A program made the translations under genes and the position numbers. Shown piece by piece: positions 52,693 to 61,233 of a stretch of DNA of 62,142 nt. Origin of the DNA: DATBLQ01 sp036555325 (lineage in GTDB: Bacteria; Pseudomonadota; Alphaproteobacteria; Rhizobiales; Aestuariivirgaceae); assembly GCA_036555325.1 (NCBI GenBank), contig DATBLQ010000003.1, positions 1 through 62,142 on the forward strand, in the 5' to 3' direction. A model generated the notes under the pieces. That model was not told the DNA's origin. It made no database searches and worked only from the letters and a program-made list of their open reading frames with translations. Within the stretch, counting starts at the first letter, position 1; every line of letters begins with the position of its first letter.

Positions 52693-53825
52693 AGGCGCCC
52701 TACGCGCTCGTCGGAGCCAAGGTCTTTGACGGACAAGAGATACGCAGCGGCCTTGCGGTCGTCGTAGAGGGCGCTCGAGTTGCGGAGGTGGTCGATGACG
52801 CCAAGGTACTGCAGGGGATCGAGCGCAGAGACCTGAATGGCGGGCTTATTGCTCCGGGCTTCATCGATATTCAAGTGAATGGCGGCGGCGGCACATTGCT
52901 CAATGCCGATCCCTCACCGCAAGGCGTGCGCAGGATCGCTGAAGCACACCGCCGCTTCGGCACCACCGGCCTGCTGCCAACGGTAGTCACCGATGCTCCG
53001 CACATCATCGCGGAGGCCATGGAAGCGGTTCGAACCGCCCGGGAGGAGGGAGCTGCAGGCGTGCTAGGGATTCATGTCGAGGGTCCTTTTCTCGACCCCC
53101 GCCGCAAGGGTGCGCATGCGGCGCAATTCCTACGCAAGTTTACCGAGGCAGATCTGAATGAGCTCAGCACGGCGAACTGCGGGGTTGTAATGCTTACGCT
53201 TGCGCCAAATCTCGTGCCGGCGGAGTCGATAGCAAGACTGGCAGCGGCGGGTGTGATCGTAAGTCTTGGACATTCCGATGCGACTGCGACGCAGGCCATG
53301 GATGGACTGGCGCACGGCGCACGCGCTTTCACCCATCTGTTTAACGCCATGAGTCAGATGGAAGGACGCGCAGCCGGCATGGTGGGGGCAGCGCTGGCAA
53401 GCATCTCCAGTTATTGCAGCATTATTGCCGATGGACATCATGTGGAGGACATCGCTCTCAAAGCGGCACTGGCGGCAAAGCGAAGGGACCGGATGATCCT
53501 CATAACTGACGCGATGAGCAGCGCTGGCGGAGGGCCGGATCGGTTCGAACTGCAGGGGCGAGCGGTTGCGCGGCACAATGGCCGGCTGCAGCTAGAGGAT
53601 GGAACCTTGGCGGGATCGGACCTCACGATGGACAAAGCGGTCAGATACTGCACGAACAGGCTTGAGGTGGCCTTGGAAGATGCGCTGCGAATGGGGAGCC
53701 TCAATCCGGCCTCGTTAATCGGCCGTGAAGACGAGCTTGGCCGCATCGCTCCAGGATATCTTGCCAGTTTGATTCACCTGAGCGAAGATCTTCAAGTTCA
53801 ACGGAGCTGGATCAACGGGGAATGA
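52689..53825 (+). CDS. nagA: N-acetylglucosamine-6-phosphate deacetylase
   Basis: 378 residues from ATG 52689 (ATGA overlap with the kinase). Amidohydrolase fold: GLIAPGFIDIQVNGGGG, GIHVEGPFLDPRRKGAH, LGHSDATATQAMDGL, FTHLFNAMSQM, IADGHHVEDIAL and ILITDAMSSAGG provide the metal-binding Glu, His and the catalytic Asp of NagA. It removes the acetyl group from GlcNAc-6-phosphate. The longer frame starting at 52380 overlaps the kinase and is rejected. Confidence 0.95.
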   Translation: MKAPYALVGAKVFDGQEIRSGLAVVVEGARVAEVVDDAKVLQGIERRDLNGGLIAPGFIDIQVNGGGGTLLNADPSPQGVRRIAEAHRRFGTTGLLPTVVTDAPHIIAEAMEAVRTAREEGAAGVLGIHVEGPFLDPRRKGAHAAQFLRKFTEADLNELSTANCGVVMLTLAPNLVPAESIARLAAAGVIVSLGHSDATATQAMDGLAHGARAFTHLFNAMSQMEGRAAGMVGAALASISSYCSIIADGHHVEDIALKAALAAKRRDRMILITDAMSSAGGGPDRFELQGRAVARHNGRLQLEDGTLAGSDLTMDKAVRYCTNRLEVALEDALRMGSLNPASLIGREDELGRIAPGYLASLIHLSEDLQVQRSWINGE

Positions 53826-53891
53826 ATTTCGCTTGCCGAACTGACGCCGCATTCGCGGCCTTAACTCTCCAGTGAACTTCGGAGAGGAAGA

Positions 53892-54242
53892 ATGCGAAAT
53901 ATTGCTTTTGTCTTTGGCATGTTGTTGGCGTTGTTGGGAGGAAGCGTGGCTGCGCACCACGGCTGGGGAAGCTATGATGCGTCGCGCAAATTCACAATCG
54001 AAGGCCCGGTCAAGCACCTCGCCTGGCAGAACCCTCATGTGCACATTCATCTCGATCACGAGAACGCTACGTGGGAAATCGTCCTGGCACCGGTCTCGCG
54101 CATGCAGCTTCGCGGACTCAAGCCTGACCTCCTGGCAGTAGGGACCACAGTCAAGGCAGAAGGTTATCCTTCGACACGCGTCGAACACGAGATGCGAGCA
54201 GAGCGCATCAACGTCAACGGAAAAACCTACGAGTTGCGATGA
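53892..54242 (+). CDS. DUF6152 family exported protein
   Basis: 116 residues, signal peptide MRNIAFVFGMLLALLGGSVAA. The mature start HHGWGSYDASRKFTIEGPVK, HLAWQNPHVHIHLDH and YPSTRVEHEMRAERI are hallmarks of DUF6152, a small periplasmic beta protein of unknown function with conserved histidines that might bind metal. GGAG lies before ATG 53892. Followed at once by a DUF6644 membrane protein, the usual partner. Confidence 0.85.
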   Translation: MRNIAFVFGMLLALLGGSVAAHHGWGSYDASRKFTIEGPVKHLAWQNPHVHIHLDHENATWEIVLAPVSRMQLRGLKPDLLAVGTTVKAEGYPSTRVEHEMRAERINVNGKTYELR

Positions 54243-54245
54243 TTG

Positions 54246-54716
54246 ATGATGGGAGCTGACGTCCTGGCAGCGCTTGAAGCCTCGTTCCTGGGACAGACCG
54301 CCAGGGCTTCTACGTGGCTCTTTCCGCTTTCGAATCTCGCGCATGTTTTGGGTGCAGGCTTGCTGGTAGGGTCGATCGCTGTCTTCGATATTCTGCTGCT
54401 GCGCCGGCGGTATGATGCTGCTGCAGCTGTCGCCAGCAGCGCCCTGCCGCTGGCGGCTACGGGCATCGTTATGCTCGCATTGAGCGGGCCCGTGCTTTTC
54501 TCCGCAGAGGCAACGGCACTTGGCCGCAACCCGGTATTCCTTACCAAAATGACCCTGATAAGTGCCGCTTTTTTCAATATTGCGGCGTATTACGCTGCAG
54601 CTTGGCGGGAGAAAGTCGACAGCGGATTTCCAACCAGGGCACGCGTGCATGCGGGGATATCATTGACACTGTGGATCATGGTGCTCCTGGCAGGGCGGCT
54701 GATCGCCTATGTTTAA
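54246..54716 (+). CDS. DUF6644 family membrane protein
   Basis: About 156 residues from ATG 54246 (a second ATG is at 54249), 3 bases after the DUF6152 stop. Four membrane helices (e.g. ALPLAATGIVMLALSGPVLF, LTLWIMVLLAGRLIAYV). Conserved LFPLSNLAHVLGAGLLVGSI, with a histidine that could ligate haem, as in related families. Function unknown. It converges with the DUF4326 gene, with 4 bp between. Confidence 0.8.
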   Translation: MMGADVLAALEASFLGQTARASTWLFPLSNLAHVLGAGLLVGSIAVFDILLLRRRYDAAAAVASSALPLAATGIVMLALSGPVLFSAEATALGRNPVFLTKMTLISAAFFNIAAYYAAAWREKVDSGFPTRARVHAGISLTLWIMVLLAGRLIAYV

Positions 54717-54720
54717 GTCG

Positions 54721-55008
54721 CTACCACTTTTTGCGATTTGCGGCCTTGAGAAGAATGTCGGCATGGCAGGATTCGCCGATCTTGCACCAGCAAGCGAGAT
54801 TCTTCCCGCGTAGCGCTTGCAAAAATCCCGGCTCGGTAGCAAGGCGTTCGGCGAGATATGCGCGAAATTGCGAGATGGCGCGTTCGCGACTAAGCGCCGG
54901 CGCCACTTTGAACGGATTGCCATAGGGAGTCGTCCGATCCACCTTGACGGTGTTCGGGGGCAGGCGCCATCCCTTGGTGCGCTTAAGCTGAACGCGCCGC
55001 GGTATCAT
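54721..55008 (-). CDS. DUF4326 domain protein
   Basis: 95 residues from ATG 55008, where family members normally start (MIPRRVQLKRTKGWRLPPNT); the frame is open to 55086. VDRTTPYGNPFKV and the Cys-rich LACWCKIGESCHADILL are the DUF4326 signature. Cys and His residues near the end could bind metal. Function unknown; family members are common in phages and bacterial accessory regions. Confidence 0.8.
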   Translation of the reverse strand: MIPRRVQLKRTKGWRLPPNTVKVDRTTPYGNPFKVAPALSRERAISQFRAYLAERLATEPGFLQALRGKNLACWCKIGESCHADILLKAANRKKW

Positions 55009-55143
55009 GAGTTCATCGCTGTTGCCAAGTTGCACCAGCTCCTCAACTCTGATAACGCCTTGTTTCGCATTCTTCCAGCCCTGCATTGGATTGTCGGCGT
55101 ATAATTTTCACCGAACGACGATTTAAATAGACTCAATTTGAGG

Positions 55144-56481
55144 ATGATCAAAGACACAAAACCTTCGCACTCGGAGCTGCACCGCATCGTGATTGTTGGC
55201 GGCGGAGCAGGCGGGCTTGAGCTTGCAACAATGCTCGGCGATCGGCTCGGCAAGCGAAACAAAGCCTCGATCACGCTTGTTGACAGAAGTCGCACGCATC
55301 TGTGGAAACCGCTGCTGCACGAAGTCGCGGCCGGCAGCATGGATAGGCACATCCACGAGGTCGACTATCTGGCGCAAGCACACTGGCACGGATTTCGCTA
55401 TCGAATTGGGGAAATGAACGGCCTCGACCGGCAGAACCGAATGGTTCAGGCAGGAGGATTCACGGATGAAGACGGCCATGAGGTTACACCCCAGTCGTCA
55501 ATCCCATATGATACTCTGGTCATTGCGGTTGGCAGTCTAACCAACGATTTCGGCACGCCGGGTGTAGCAGAGCACGCGCTGAGTCTGGAAACGCCCCAAC
55601 AGGCGGAACGATTTCACCGCCGCCTGGTGAATGCGTGCATCAGAGCGAACGGACAGACGGACGCCTTAAGACCGGGCCAGTTGCACGTGGCGATCATCGG
55701 AGGCGGCGCTACCGGCACGGAGCTTGCAGCGGAGCTGCATCGGACAACCCGTGAGCTAGTCGCCTATGGCCTCGACAGGGTGAACGCGGAAAAGGACATC
55801 AGGCTCAACTTAATCGAGGCGGCAGATCGGATACTTCCAGCGTTGCCGGAGCGCATCGGCAAGGCAGCAACTCAATTGCTTGAGGACTTGGGTGTGAAGA
55901 TTTACAGCGGCTCCAAAGTTGCGCAAGTCGTGGCCAATGGAGTCAAGCTGGAAAACGGCACGATCGTACCTGCCGAGCTTGTCGTCTGGTCTGCCGGTAT
56001 CAGGGCACCGAGCTTCCTGAAGAATCTGGCGGGACTTGAAACCAATTATCTTAACCAACTTTCCGTGCGCCCTACTCTGCAGACAACGCGCGATGAAAGC
56101 ATTTTCGCCATGGGCGACTGCGCGGACTGTCCCTGGCCTGGCCATAACCGGCCGGTTCCACCGCGCGCGCAGGCGGCGCATCAACAGGCGAAGCATCTGG
56201 CGAAGCAGCTGGCACGCCGGCTCAACGGCAAGCCGCTTGCCGAATTTCGCTACAAGGACAGAGGCTCGCTAATATCGCTCGGCGAGTATTCGGCGGTTGG
56301 CAGTCTGATGGGCCAATTGGTGGGGGGAAGTCTTTTCATCGAAGGGCTGATTGCGCGCCTCATGTATAATTCGCTCTACAAGCTGCACGAACTGGCTCTG
56401 CACGGCCCGGCAAAGGTTGTGCTCGGAACCTTAGCTCGGTTGATAACGAGGCGCACGGAGCCACGAGTGAAGCTTCACTAA
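55144..56481 (+). CDS. NDH-2 type NADH dehydrogenase-like flavoprotein
   Basis: About 445 residues from ATG 55144 (TTG 55138 also possible). Two Rossmann motifs, IVIVGGGAGGLELATML for FAD and VAIIGGGATGTELAAEL for NADH, with TLVDRSRTHLWKPLLHEVA, YDTLVIAVGSLTNDFG, and the FAMGDCADCPW flavin loop. The C-terminal part (LGTLARLI and preceding amphipathic segment) would dock at the membrane as in Ndh. It would pass electrons from NADH to quinone without pumping protons. Confidence 0.9.
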   Translation: MIKDTKPSHSELHRIVIVGGGAGGLELATMLGDRLGKRNKASITLVDRSRTHLWKPLLHEVAAGSMDRHIHEVDYLAQAHWHGFRYRIGEMNGLDRQNRMVQAGGFTDEDGHEVTPQSSIPYDTLVIAVGSLTNDFGTPGVAEHALSLETPQQAERFHRRLVNACIRANGQTDALRPGQLHVAIIGGGATGTELAAELHRTTRELVAYGLDRVNAEKDIRLNLIEAADRILPALPERIGKAATQLLEDLGVKIYSGSKVAQVVANGVKLENGTIVPAELVVWSAGIRAPSFLKNLAGLETNYLNQLSVRPTLQTTRDESIFAMGDCADCPWPGHNRPVPPRAQAAHQQAKHLAKQLARRLNGKPLAEFRYKDRGSLISLGEYSAVGSLMGQLVGGSLFIEGLIARLMYNSLYKLHELALHGPAKVVLGTLARLITRRTEPRVKLH

Positions 56482-56546
56482 CCCGTGGCGGGGCCACCAA
56501 TGCTTCGCAGGTCATGGCGGGCAGCAGTGCGTGATGGGTCGTTTGC

Positions 56547-57584
56547 TCAGAGGGTGGCTGTTTCCTTGCTCAAGAGGCGAGGTTGATCCGGATTGCGACC
56601 GCGCTGCCTGGCAACGCTCTCAACCAGAGAGTAGAAGGACTGAATTAATGAAATGGGATCCAGCAGCGCATGGGCGCTTCCGACGTAAGGGAGAAAAATA
56701 TCGCCTGTGACAGTCGCTCCCGCAACGATGGCGGGCGCACCGGCCGATCTTAGTCGGCCGATCGCCTGCAGGGTCGAGGCCTCGGCCGCATCAGCAGGGC
56801 AGAAAGCGAAGGCGGGGAAGTTCTTGCCGACCAATTCGAGAGGTCCATGCATGACCTCCGCGGCTGAAAATGCTTCGGCGTGAATGGCGCAGGTTTCCTT
56901 GAGCTTCAATGCGGCCTCCTGCGCCATGGCGAAGGAGGGACCACGGCCCAAAACATACAGCGAGCGAGACTGCGCCACAGTTTCATGAGCGTCGCGCCAG
57001 TCCGCCAGGCGAGCCTTGTGGAGGATGTCGGGAAGATGTTCGATGGCCCCGATCATCGTTCGATCCGCCATCCACATCCCAATCAATTGAGCAGCGGCGA
57101 CAGTGCTGGCAATGAACGATTTGGTGGCGGCGGGGCTCTTCTCAAGCCCGGCATGGAGCGGCAAGCAGATATCGGCGCCTTGGCCGAGTGGCGAATTCTC
57201 CTGATTGGTCAGCGCTATGCACAGGACCCCGGCACGTCTGGCGTCTGCTTGGAGGCTGAGAATGTCAGGACTCTGTCCCGACTGGGAAATAGTGAACAGC
57301 ACCGTATCTTTGAGACGAAGTTGCGCGCGGTAGATTGACACCACGGATGCACCCAGCGAACAGCAGGGCAGGCCAAGGAGAATTTCACTCAAATACTTCA
57401 AATAGGATGCAGCGTGATCGGAGCTACCACGGGCGCTGGTGAGAAGGTGGGTTGGGGCTCGCTTTCTCAGTAGCTTGGCGATTTCAGCGAACAGGGCGCG
57501 GTTCCGCTGCAGCATGGCCGCAACGGCGACCGGGGCTTCGGCCATTTCGCGGGCCATGTCGGTATGAGCAGCTGGCTCGGTCAT
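56547..57584 (-). CDS. SIS-domain glucosamine-6-phosphate deaminase (NagB-II type)
   Basis: 345 residues from ATG 57584. Two SIS domains like the isomerase half of GlmS without its glutaminase domain: LTSARGSSDHAASYLKYL, TISQSGQSPDIL, LYVLGRGPSFAMAQEAALKLKETCAIHAEAF in pieces, MHGPLELVG, and the C-terminal NPDQPRLLSKET that matches GlmS/AgaS tails. This is the NagB-II group that deaminates glucosamine-6-phosphate to fructose-6-phosphate. With NagA and the kinase at 51.8-53.8 kb it completes a GlcNAc route; it is separated from them by five unrelated genes. Confidence 0.85.
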   Translation of the reverse strand: MTEPAAHTDMAREMAEAPVAVAAMLQRNRALFAEIAKLLRKRAPTHLLTSARGSSDHAASYLKYLSEILLGLPCCSLGASVVSIYRAQLRLKDTVLFTISQSGQSPDILSLQADARRAGVLCIALTNQENSPLGQGADICLPLHAGLEKSPAATKSFIASTVAAAQLIGMWMADRTMIGAIEHLPDILHKARLADWRDAHETVAQSRSLYVLGRGPSFAMAQEAALKLKETCAIHAEAFSAAEVMHGPLELVGKNFPAFAFCPADAAEASTLQAIGRLRSAGAPAIVAGATVTGDIFLPYVGSAHALLDPISLIQSFYSLVESVARQRGRNPDQPRLLSKETATL

Positions 57585-57712
57585 CAAGAACCCACTTGAT
57601 CGTACAATGAGAGAAACACTTAAGGATAGACGGTGTCGATTGTAGTCAAGTTGATTTCCGATCCCAAGCCTGCGAGAATTCAGTCTTCAGACCCAAGGCA
57701 CGCACGACAGGC

Positions 57713-58753
57713 ATGATATTCCGTCAGCTCTTCGACTCAACTTCGTCGACCTATACATATCTGATCGCCAGCCGACAGGGCGGAGAGGCGCTGATCATCG
57801 ATCCTGTGCTGGAACGAGTCGAGCGCTATATCAAGCTTCTGGAGGAACTGGACCTCAAGCTCATCAAAGCGATCGACACTCACGTGCATGCCGATCACAT
57901 CACCGGGCTCGGAGAACTACGGAACCGAACGCGGTGCATCACGGTGATGGGGGAGAGAAGCGGAGTTGATGTGGTATCGATGCGAGTGGCCGATGGAGAA
58001 AAAGTCGGCATCGAAGGATTAAGCCTCGATACGATCTATACACCGGGGCATACGAACGATTCTTACAGTTTTCTGATGGGCGATCGGGTGTTCACGGGCG
58101 ATACGCTGTTGATCCGCGGAACGGGACGCACCGATTTCCAGAATGGAAACGCCGCTGATCAATATCACTCGATCTTCGACAGGCTTCTGAAACTGCCTGA
58201 GGAAACTCTCGTTTACCCGGCACATGACTATAAGGGCGACACGGTGAGCACGATTGGAGAGGAGAAGACCTTCAACCCGCGACTGCAGGTGACGTCGCTG
58301 CAGCAATACGTCGACATCATGAACAACCTGAAGCTTCCCAATCCAAAGATGATGGATGTGGCCATCCCTGCCAATCTCAAGGTGGGACTTGAGCAGGACC
58401 GCGCAGACCTCAGCGCTTTCTCGATCGACAGCGAACGGCTCATGCCGCTTCTGCAATCGAGCGACAATGTTCTGATCGACCTGCGTGATCGATCAGAACG
58501 CACACGGCATGGAGTGATTCCAGGTTCGGTGCATGCGCCTTACTCAGCGCTCCCCGATCATCTGGCGCCGGGTGGCCTGCTCTTCGAGCTTGGCCGTTCG
58601 ACCGGGCGACGGCTGGTGTTCTATTGCGCGTTCGGAGAACGTTCGGCCATGGCGGTGGAAGCGGCGCGCCAGGCAGGGCTATCGCAGGTGTGTCACCTAA
58701 AGGGCGGCCTCAATGCATGGAAGCAGGCGCAAGGACCGTTGATTGCGGCCTAA
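57713..58753 (+). CDS. Persulfide dioxygenase-rhodanese fusion (ETHE1-like MBL + rhodanese)
   Basis: 346 residues. N-terminal metallo-beta-lactamase fold: THVHADHITGLGELR (HxHxDH), YTPGHTNDSYSFL, DRVFTGDTLLIRGTGRTDFQ, YPAHDYKGDT supply the metal ligands of ETHE1-type persulfide dioxygenases. C-terminal rhodanese domain (about 245-346) with an active-site cysteine in VFYCAFGERS. Such fusions oxidise glutathione persulfide to sulfite and transfer sulfur, in sulfide detoxification. It converges with the peroxiredoxin-like gene (7 bp). Confidence 0.92.
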   Translation: MIFRQLFDSTSSTYTYLIASRQGGEALIIDPVLERVERYIKLLEELDLKLIKAIDTHVHADHITGLGELRNRTRCITVMGERSGVDVVSMRVADGEKVGIEGLSLDTIYTPGHTNDSYSFLMGDRVFTGDTLLIRGTGRTDFQNGNAADQYHSIFDRLLKLPEETLVYPAHDYKGDTVSTIGEEKTFNPRLQVTSLQQYVDIMNNLKLPNPKMMDVAIPANLKVGLEQDRADLSAFSIDSERLMPLLQSSDNVLIDLRDRSERTRHGVIPGSVHAPYSALPDHLAPGGLLFELGRSTGRRLVFYCAFGERSAMAVEAARQAGLSQVCHLKGGLNAWKQAQGPLIAA

Positions 58754-58760
58754 CCCGCTT

Positions 58761-59318
58761 TCAAGCAACCTCCTTCCATTTGATCGAGCAGCCGATGGAC
58801 GCGACCTGATTTTCGGGCGGCTTGCCAGTCTTGGCGACGTGACGCATGGACTCGAGAAGTTCGCGCCTGGCATTGGGCGAAGGCGCGTCCGTGCGTCCCT
58901 CGTCAAGCCGTCCGCGGTACATGAGCGTGAGATTGGCGTCGTACCCGAAGAAATCGGGAGTGCACACCGCACCAAAGGCGCGGGCAACAGTTTGATGCTC
59001 ATCGTAGAGGTACGGAAATGGCAAATTGTGCTGCTTGGCGAAGCGCTTCATGTTGTCAAACGAATCCTCAGGGTAGGTCTTGGCATCGTTCGACGAGATC
59101 GCAGCGAAACCTATCCCCTCGCCTTGGAGGAGCTTGGCATCAGCCACAAGCCGGCCGATCGATGACTTCACATAAGGACAGTGGTTGCAGATGAAAACCA
59201 CGACGGTGCCGCGCTTGCCGGCGACGTCGCGGAGCGTATAGCTGCGGCCATCGGTGGCGGGCAAGCTGAAATCGGGAGCGGCCTTACCCAAATCTGCGGG
59301 AGGGGGTGTTGCAGACAT
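58761..59318 (-). CDS. Thioredoxin-fold redoxin (AhpC/TSA-like)
   Basis: 185 residues; AGGAG before ATG 59318. FSLPATDGRSYTLRDVAG, then VVVFICNHCPYVKSSIGRL with a CxxxxY-like segment, AISSNDAKTYPEDSFDNMK and TPDFFGYDANLTLMYRGRLDEG are typical of the thioredoxin-family proteins with the CNHCP motif. Probably a disulfide reductase or peroxide scavenger. Ends with a Lys/Glu-rich tail. Confidence 0.88.
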   Translation of the reverse strand: MSATPPPADLGKAAPDFSLPATDGRSYTLRDVAGKRGTVVVFICNHCPYVKSSIGRLVADAKLLQGEGIGFAAISSNDAKTYPEDSFDNMKRFAKQHNLPFPYLYDEHQTVARAFGAVCTPDFFGYDANLTLMYRGRLDEGRTDAPSPNARRELLESMRHVAKTGKPPENQVASIGCSIKWKEVA

Positions 59319-59399
59319 CAGTCAATCTCCTGAGTACCACGGCGCGTTAACGGCGCGGCATTCAGCCTAGCAGCTTCGAGGTTTGGATGAAATGTCGCG

Positions 59400-59558
59400 C
59401 TAGAGACGGCCGGTCAAGGCTAGAATGAGCAGAATCACGACAATCACACCGAGGATTCCCGATGGGCCATAACCCCAACTGCGTGAATAGGGCCACGTGG
59501 GAATGGCGCCGAGAAGGGCAAGGATGAGGATGATGAGAAGAATTGTGCCGAGGGTCAT
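59400..59558 (-). CDS. DUF3309 small membrane protein
   Basis: 52 residues from ATG 59558 (AAGAGG upstream); the frame is open to 59606 but the family starts at MTLGTILLIILILALLGAIP. Two membrane helices around WPYSRSWGYGPSGILG, the DUF3309 signature; the end is VILLILALTGRL. Function unknown; common as single genes in Rhizobiales. Confidence 0.88.
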   Translation of the reverse strand: MTLGTILLIILILALLGAIPTWPYSRSWGYGPSGILGVIVVILLILALTGRL

Positions 59559-59691
59559 GGCTCGTACCTCTTGTATGGGTTGATGCCGTAAACAAGCTCG
59601 GGCCATGGGGCCACAAAACTTACGAAGCTTTGTTCAGGGGCTCACAACGCAGCGAAAAAACGCCGCTCCCGGCAATTGGTTCCCGCCGCGC

Positions 59692-60648
59692 TCAAGCTTT
59701 GGCCTTGGTGTTCGATGCAAGCTCCCCCATGGCTTTGGAGGGAATGATTGCGCCCCTGTGCATAACAACGAGCGAGGCAAGTCGATGGCCGAATCGCACG
59801 GCATCCTCGGGCTCACTTCCGGACAAACGCGCGGCCATATAGCCCGCGTTGAAACTGTCGCCGGCGCCGGTTGTGTCGACGGGAGCAGCGATCCGCGCAA
59901 GTGCGACTTTCTTGCGCGATTGCCCGTTGAGAATCCAGGCATCTTCGCCACCCGACTTGAGCACTGCCTCGCGGGCGCCGAAATGGGAAAGCCGATCGAG
60001 CCAGCGCTCGGTCTCGAGATCTTCTCCGAACAGCAGCTTGAGATCGTCGCTCGACGGCAGAATGAGAGCGGCAGCCTGAATGGCGCGGCTGTTCCACAAA
60101 ACCGCATCCCTGGGATCACTCCAAAGGCGGGTGCGGTGGTTGGTGTCATAGACAACGAGACCGCCGGCCGAGCGACAGCTTTCCATCAGGTCGACCATCT
60201 GTGTTCGACCTTCCTCGGAGAGCACTGCGAGTGTTATTCCCGTGAGGTAGAGAACATCGAATTTGGCAAGTCTTGCGGCGAGCTCCTTGCCGGTCGAGCG
60301 GAAAAGCTCGCGGACCGGCGCTTCGGTGCGCCAATAATGGAAGGAGCGCTCGCCTGAGGGGTCGGTGTGAATGATATAAAGACCGGGCAGGCGTCCGGGC
60401 GCGGACTCGACCATCGAACAATCGATACCTTCGCGCTGCCAGGCCTCGATCATGCCACGGCTGAAGCGGTCATCGCCCAGGCGGGTGACATAGTGGAGTT
60501 GACTTGAGGATTTGAGCAGCCGGGCGAGGTAGACGCAGGTGTTCAGCGTGTCGCCGCCGAAACGGCGCTCGAGCAAGCGCGGCGCGTTGCGCGCGGAAAC
60601 GAGCTCAACCATGCACTCGCCGATGCAGGCAATGTTACGAAGCGCCAT
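59692..60648 (-). CDS. kdgK: 2-dehydro-3-deoxygluconokinase-like PfkB kinase
   Basis: 318 residues. PfkB family: IACIGECMVELV, FGGDTLNTCVYLARLL, VTRLGDDRFSRGMIEAW (segments binding substrate), VVYDTNHRTRLWSDP, SSDDLKLLFGE, and the C-terminal DTTGAGDSFNAGYMAARL anion hole and base. The pattern GGDTLNTAVYLARL is that of KdgK, which phosphorylates KDG to KDPG in the Entner-Doudoroff-linked pathways. Stand-alone gene; no sugar operon adjacent. Confidence 0.88.
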   Translation of the reverse strand: MALRNIACIGECMVELVSARNAPRLLERRFGGDTLNTCVYLARLLKSSSQLHYVTRLGDDRFSRGMIEAWQREGIDCSMVESAPGRLPGLYIIHTDPSGERSFHYWRTEAPVRELFRSTGKELAARLAKFDVLYLTGITLAVLSEEGRTQMVDLMESCRSAGGLVVYDTNHRTRLWSDPRDAVLWNSRAIQAAALILPSSDDLKLLFGEDLETERWLDRLSHFGAREAVLKSGGEDAWILNGQSRKKVALARIAAPVDTTGAGDSFNAGYMAARLSGSEPEDAVRFGHRLASLVVMHRGAIIPSKAMGELASNTKAKA

Positions 60649-60700
60649 GGACGGAGGAGACTATAGAGTCTGGGAGCGGGGGCAAGATGTGGGTGCGGCA

Positions 60701-61222
60701 TCAACGGTTCCGGTCCTTCGCGCGGGCGATTTCGTCGAGCACCGCGGCCTTTGTTGTCAGGCGTCCGTCAATCCACATTTCTCCGTCTTCGACCTCTGCA
60801 AATTCTTTTGTGGCTTCATCAAGCCGGCCAAGCCTGTAAAGTGCATAGGCTTTGCAAAAACGGGCCGAATCGGTGAAGGACCGCCACTCCGAGTCTTCGT
60901 CCAGCGCAATCTCTCGGTCTGCACTTGCGATTGCTTCAGCGTAGTGACCGCATTCAATAAGATTTCCTAAGTAACTATATCGAATCCCCGCATTCGTAGG
61001 ATTCTTAGCTGTTGCCTGCGCTCTGTAGCTGAGCGCCTCACTGAGCTGCTTTTGCATGCTGGCGATATATCCGAGCATTGCTAAGCCTTCTGCCTGGTCA
61101 GCATCTGAGTGATCTGAACTCAACAGGTCTTGAGCGGTCTCAATTGCCTCTGCATATTTTCGCTGATCACAAAGTGCAATAACTGCTTGGTGAACTTTCT
61201 CAGTTTGGTTTTCATCAGGCAT
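60701..61222 (-). CDS. Tetratricopeptide repeat protein
   Basis: 173 residues from ATG 61222. Three to four TPR-like helical hairpins: AVIALCDQRKYAEAIETAQDLL, AEGLAMLGYIASMQKQLSEAL, GIRYSYLGNLIECGHYAEAI, RFCKAYALYRLGRLDEATKEF in pieces with Ala/Leu/Tyr at TPR positions. No signal peptide. Likely a protein-interaction scaffold. It follows the 61234-62142 gene by 11 bp, so the two are probably one operon; the role is unknown. Confidence 0.75.
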   Translation of the reverse strand: MPDENQTEKVHQAVIALCDQRKYAEAIETAQDLLSSDHSDADQAEGLAMLGYIASMQKQLSEALSYRAQATAKNPTNAGIRYSYLGNLIECGHYAEAIASADREIALDEDSEWRSFTDSARFCKAYALYRLGRLDEATKEFAEVEDGEMWIDGRLTTKAAVLDEIARAKDRNR

Positions 61223-61233
61223 CTCTCGCGCTT

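Noticed and set aside
59607..59691. Terminator after kdgK (GCGGCG, T6, CGCTGC)
   Set aside because: Stem contains a mismatch and the T-run is in the loop rather than after the stem.
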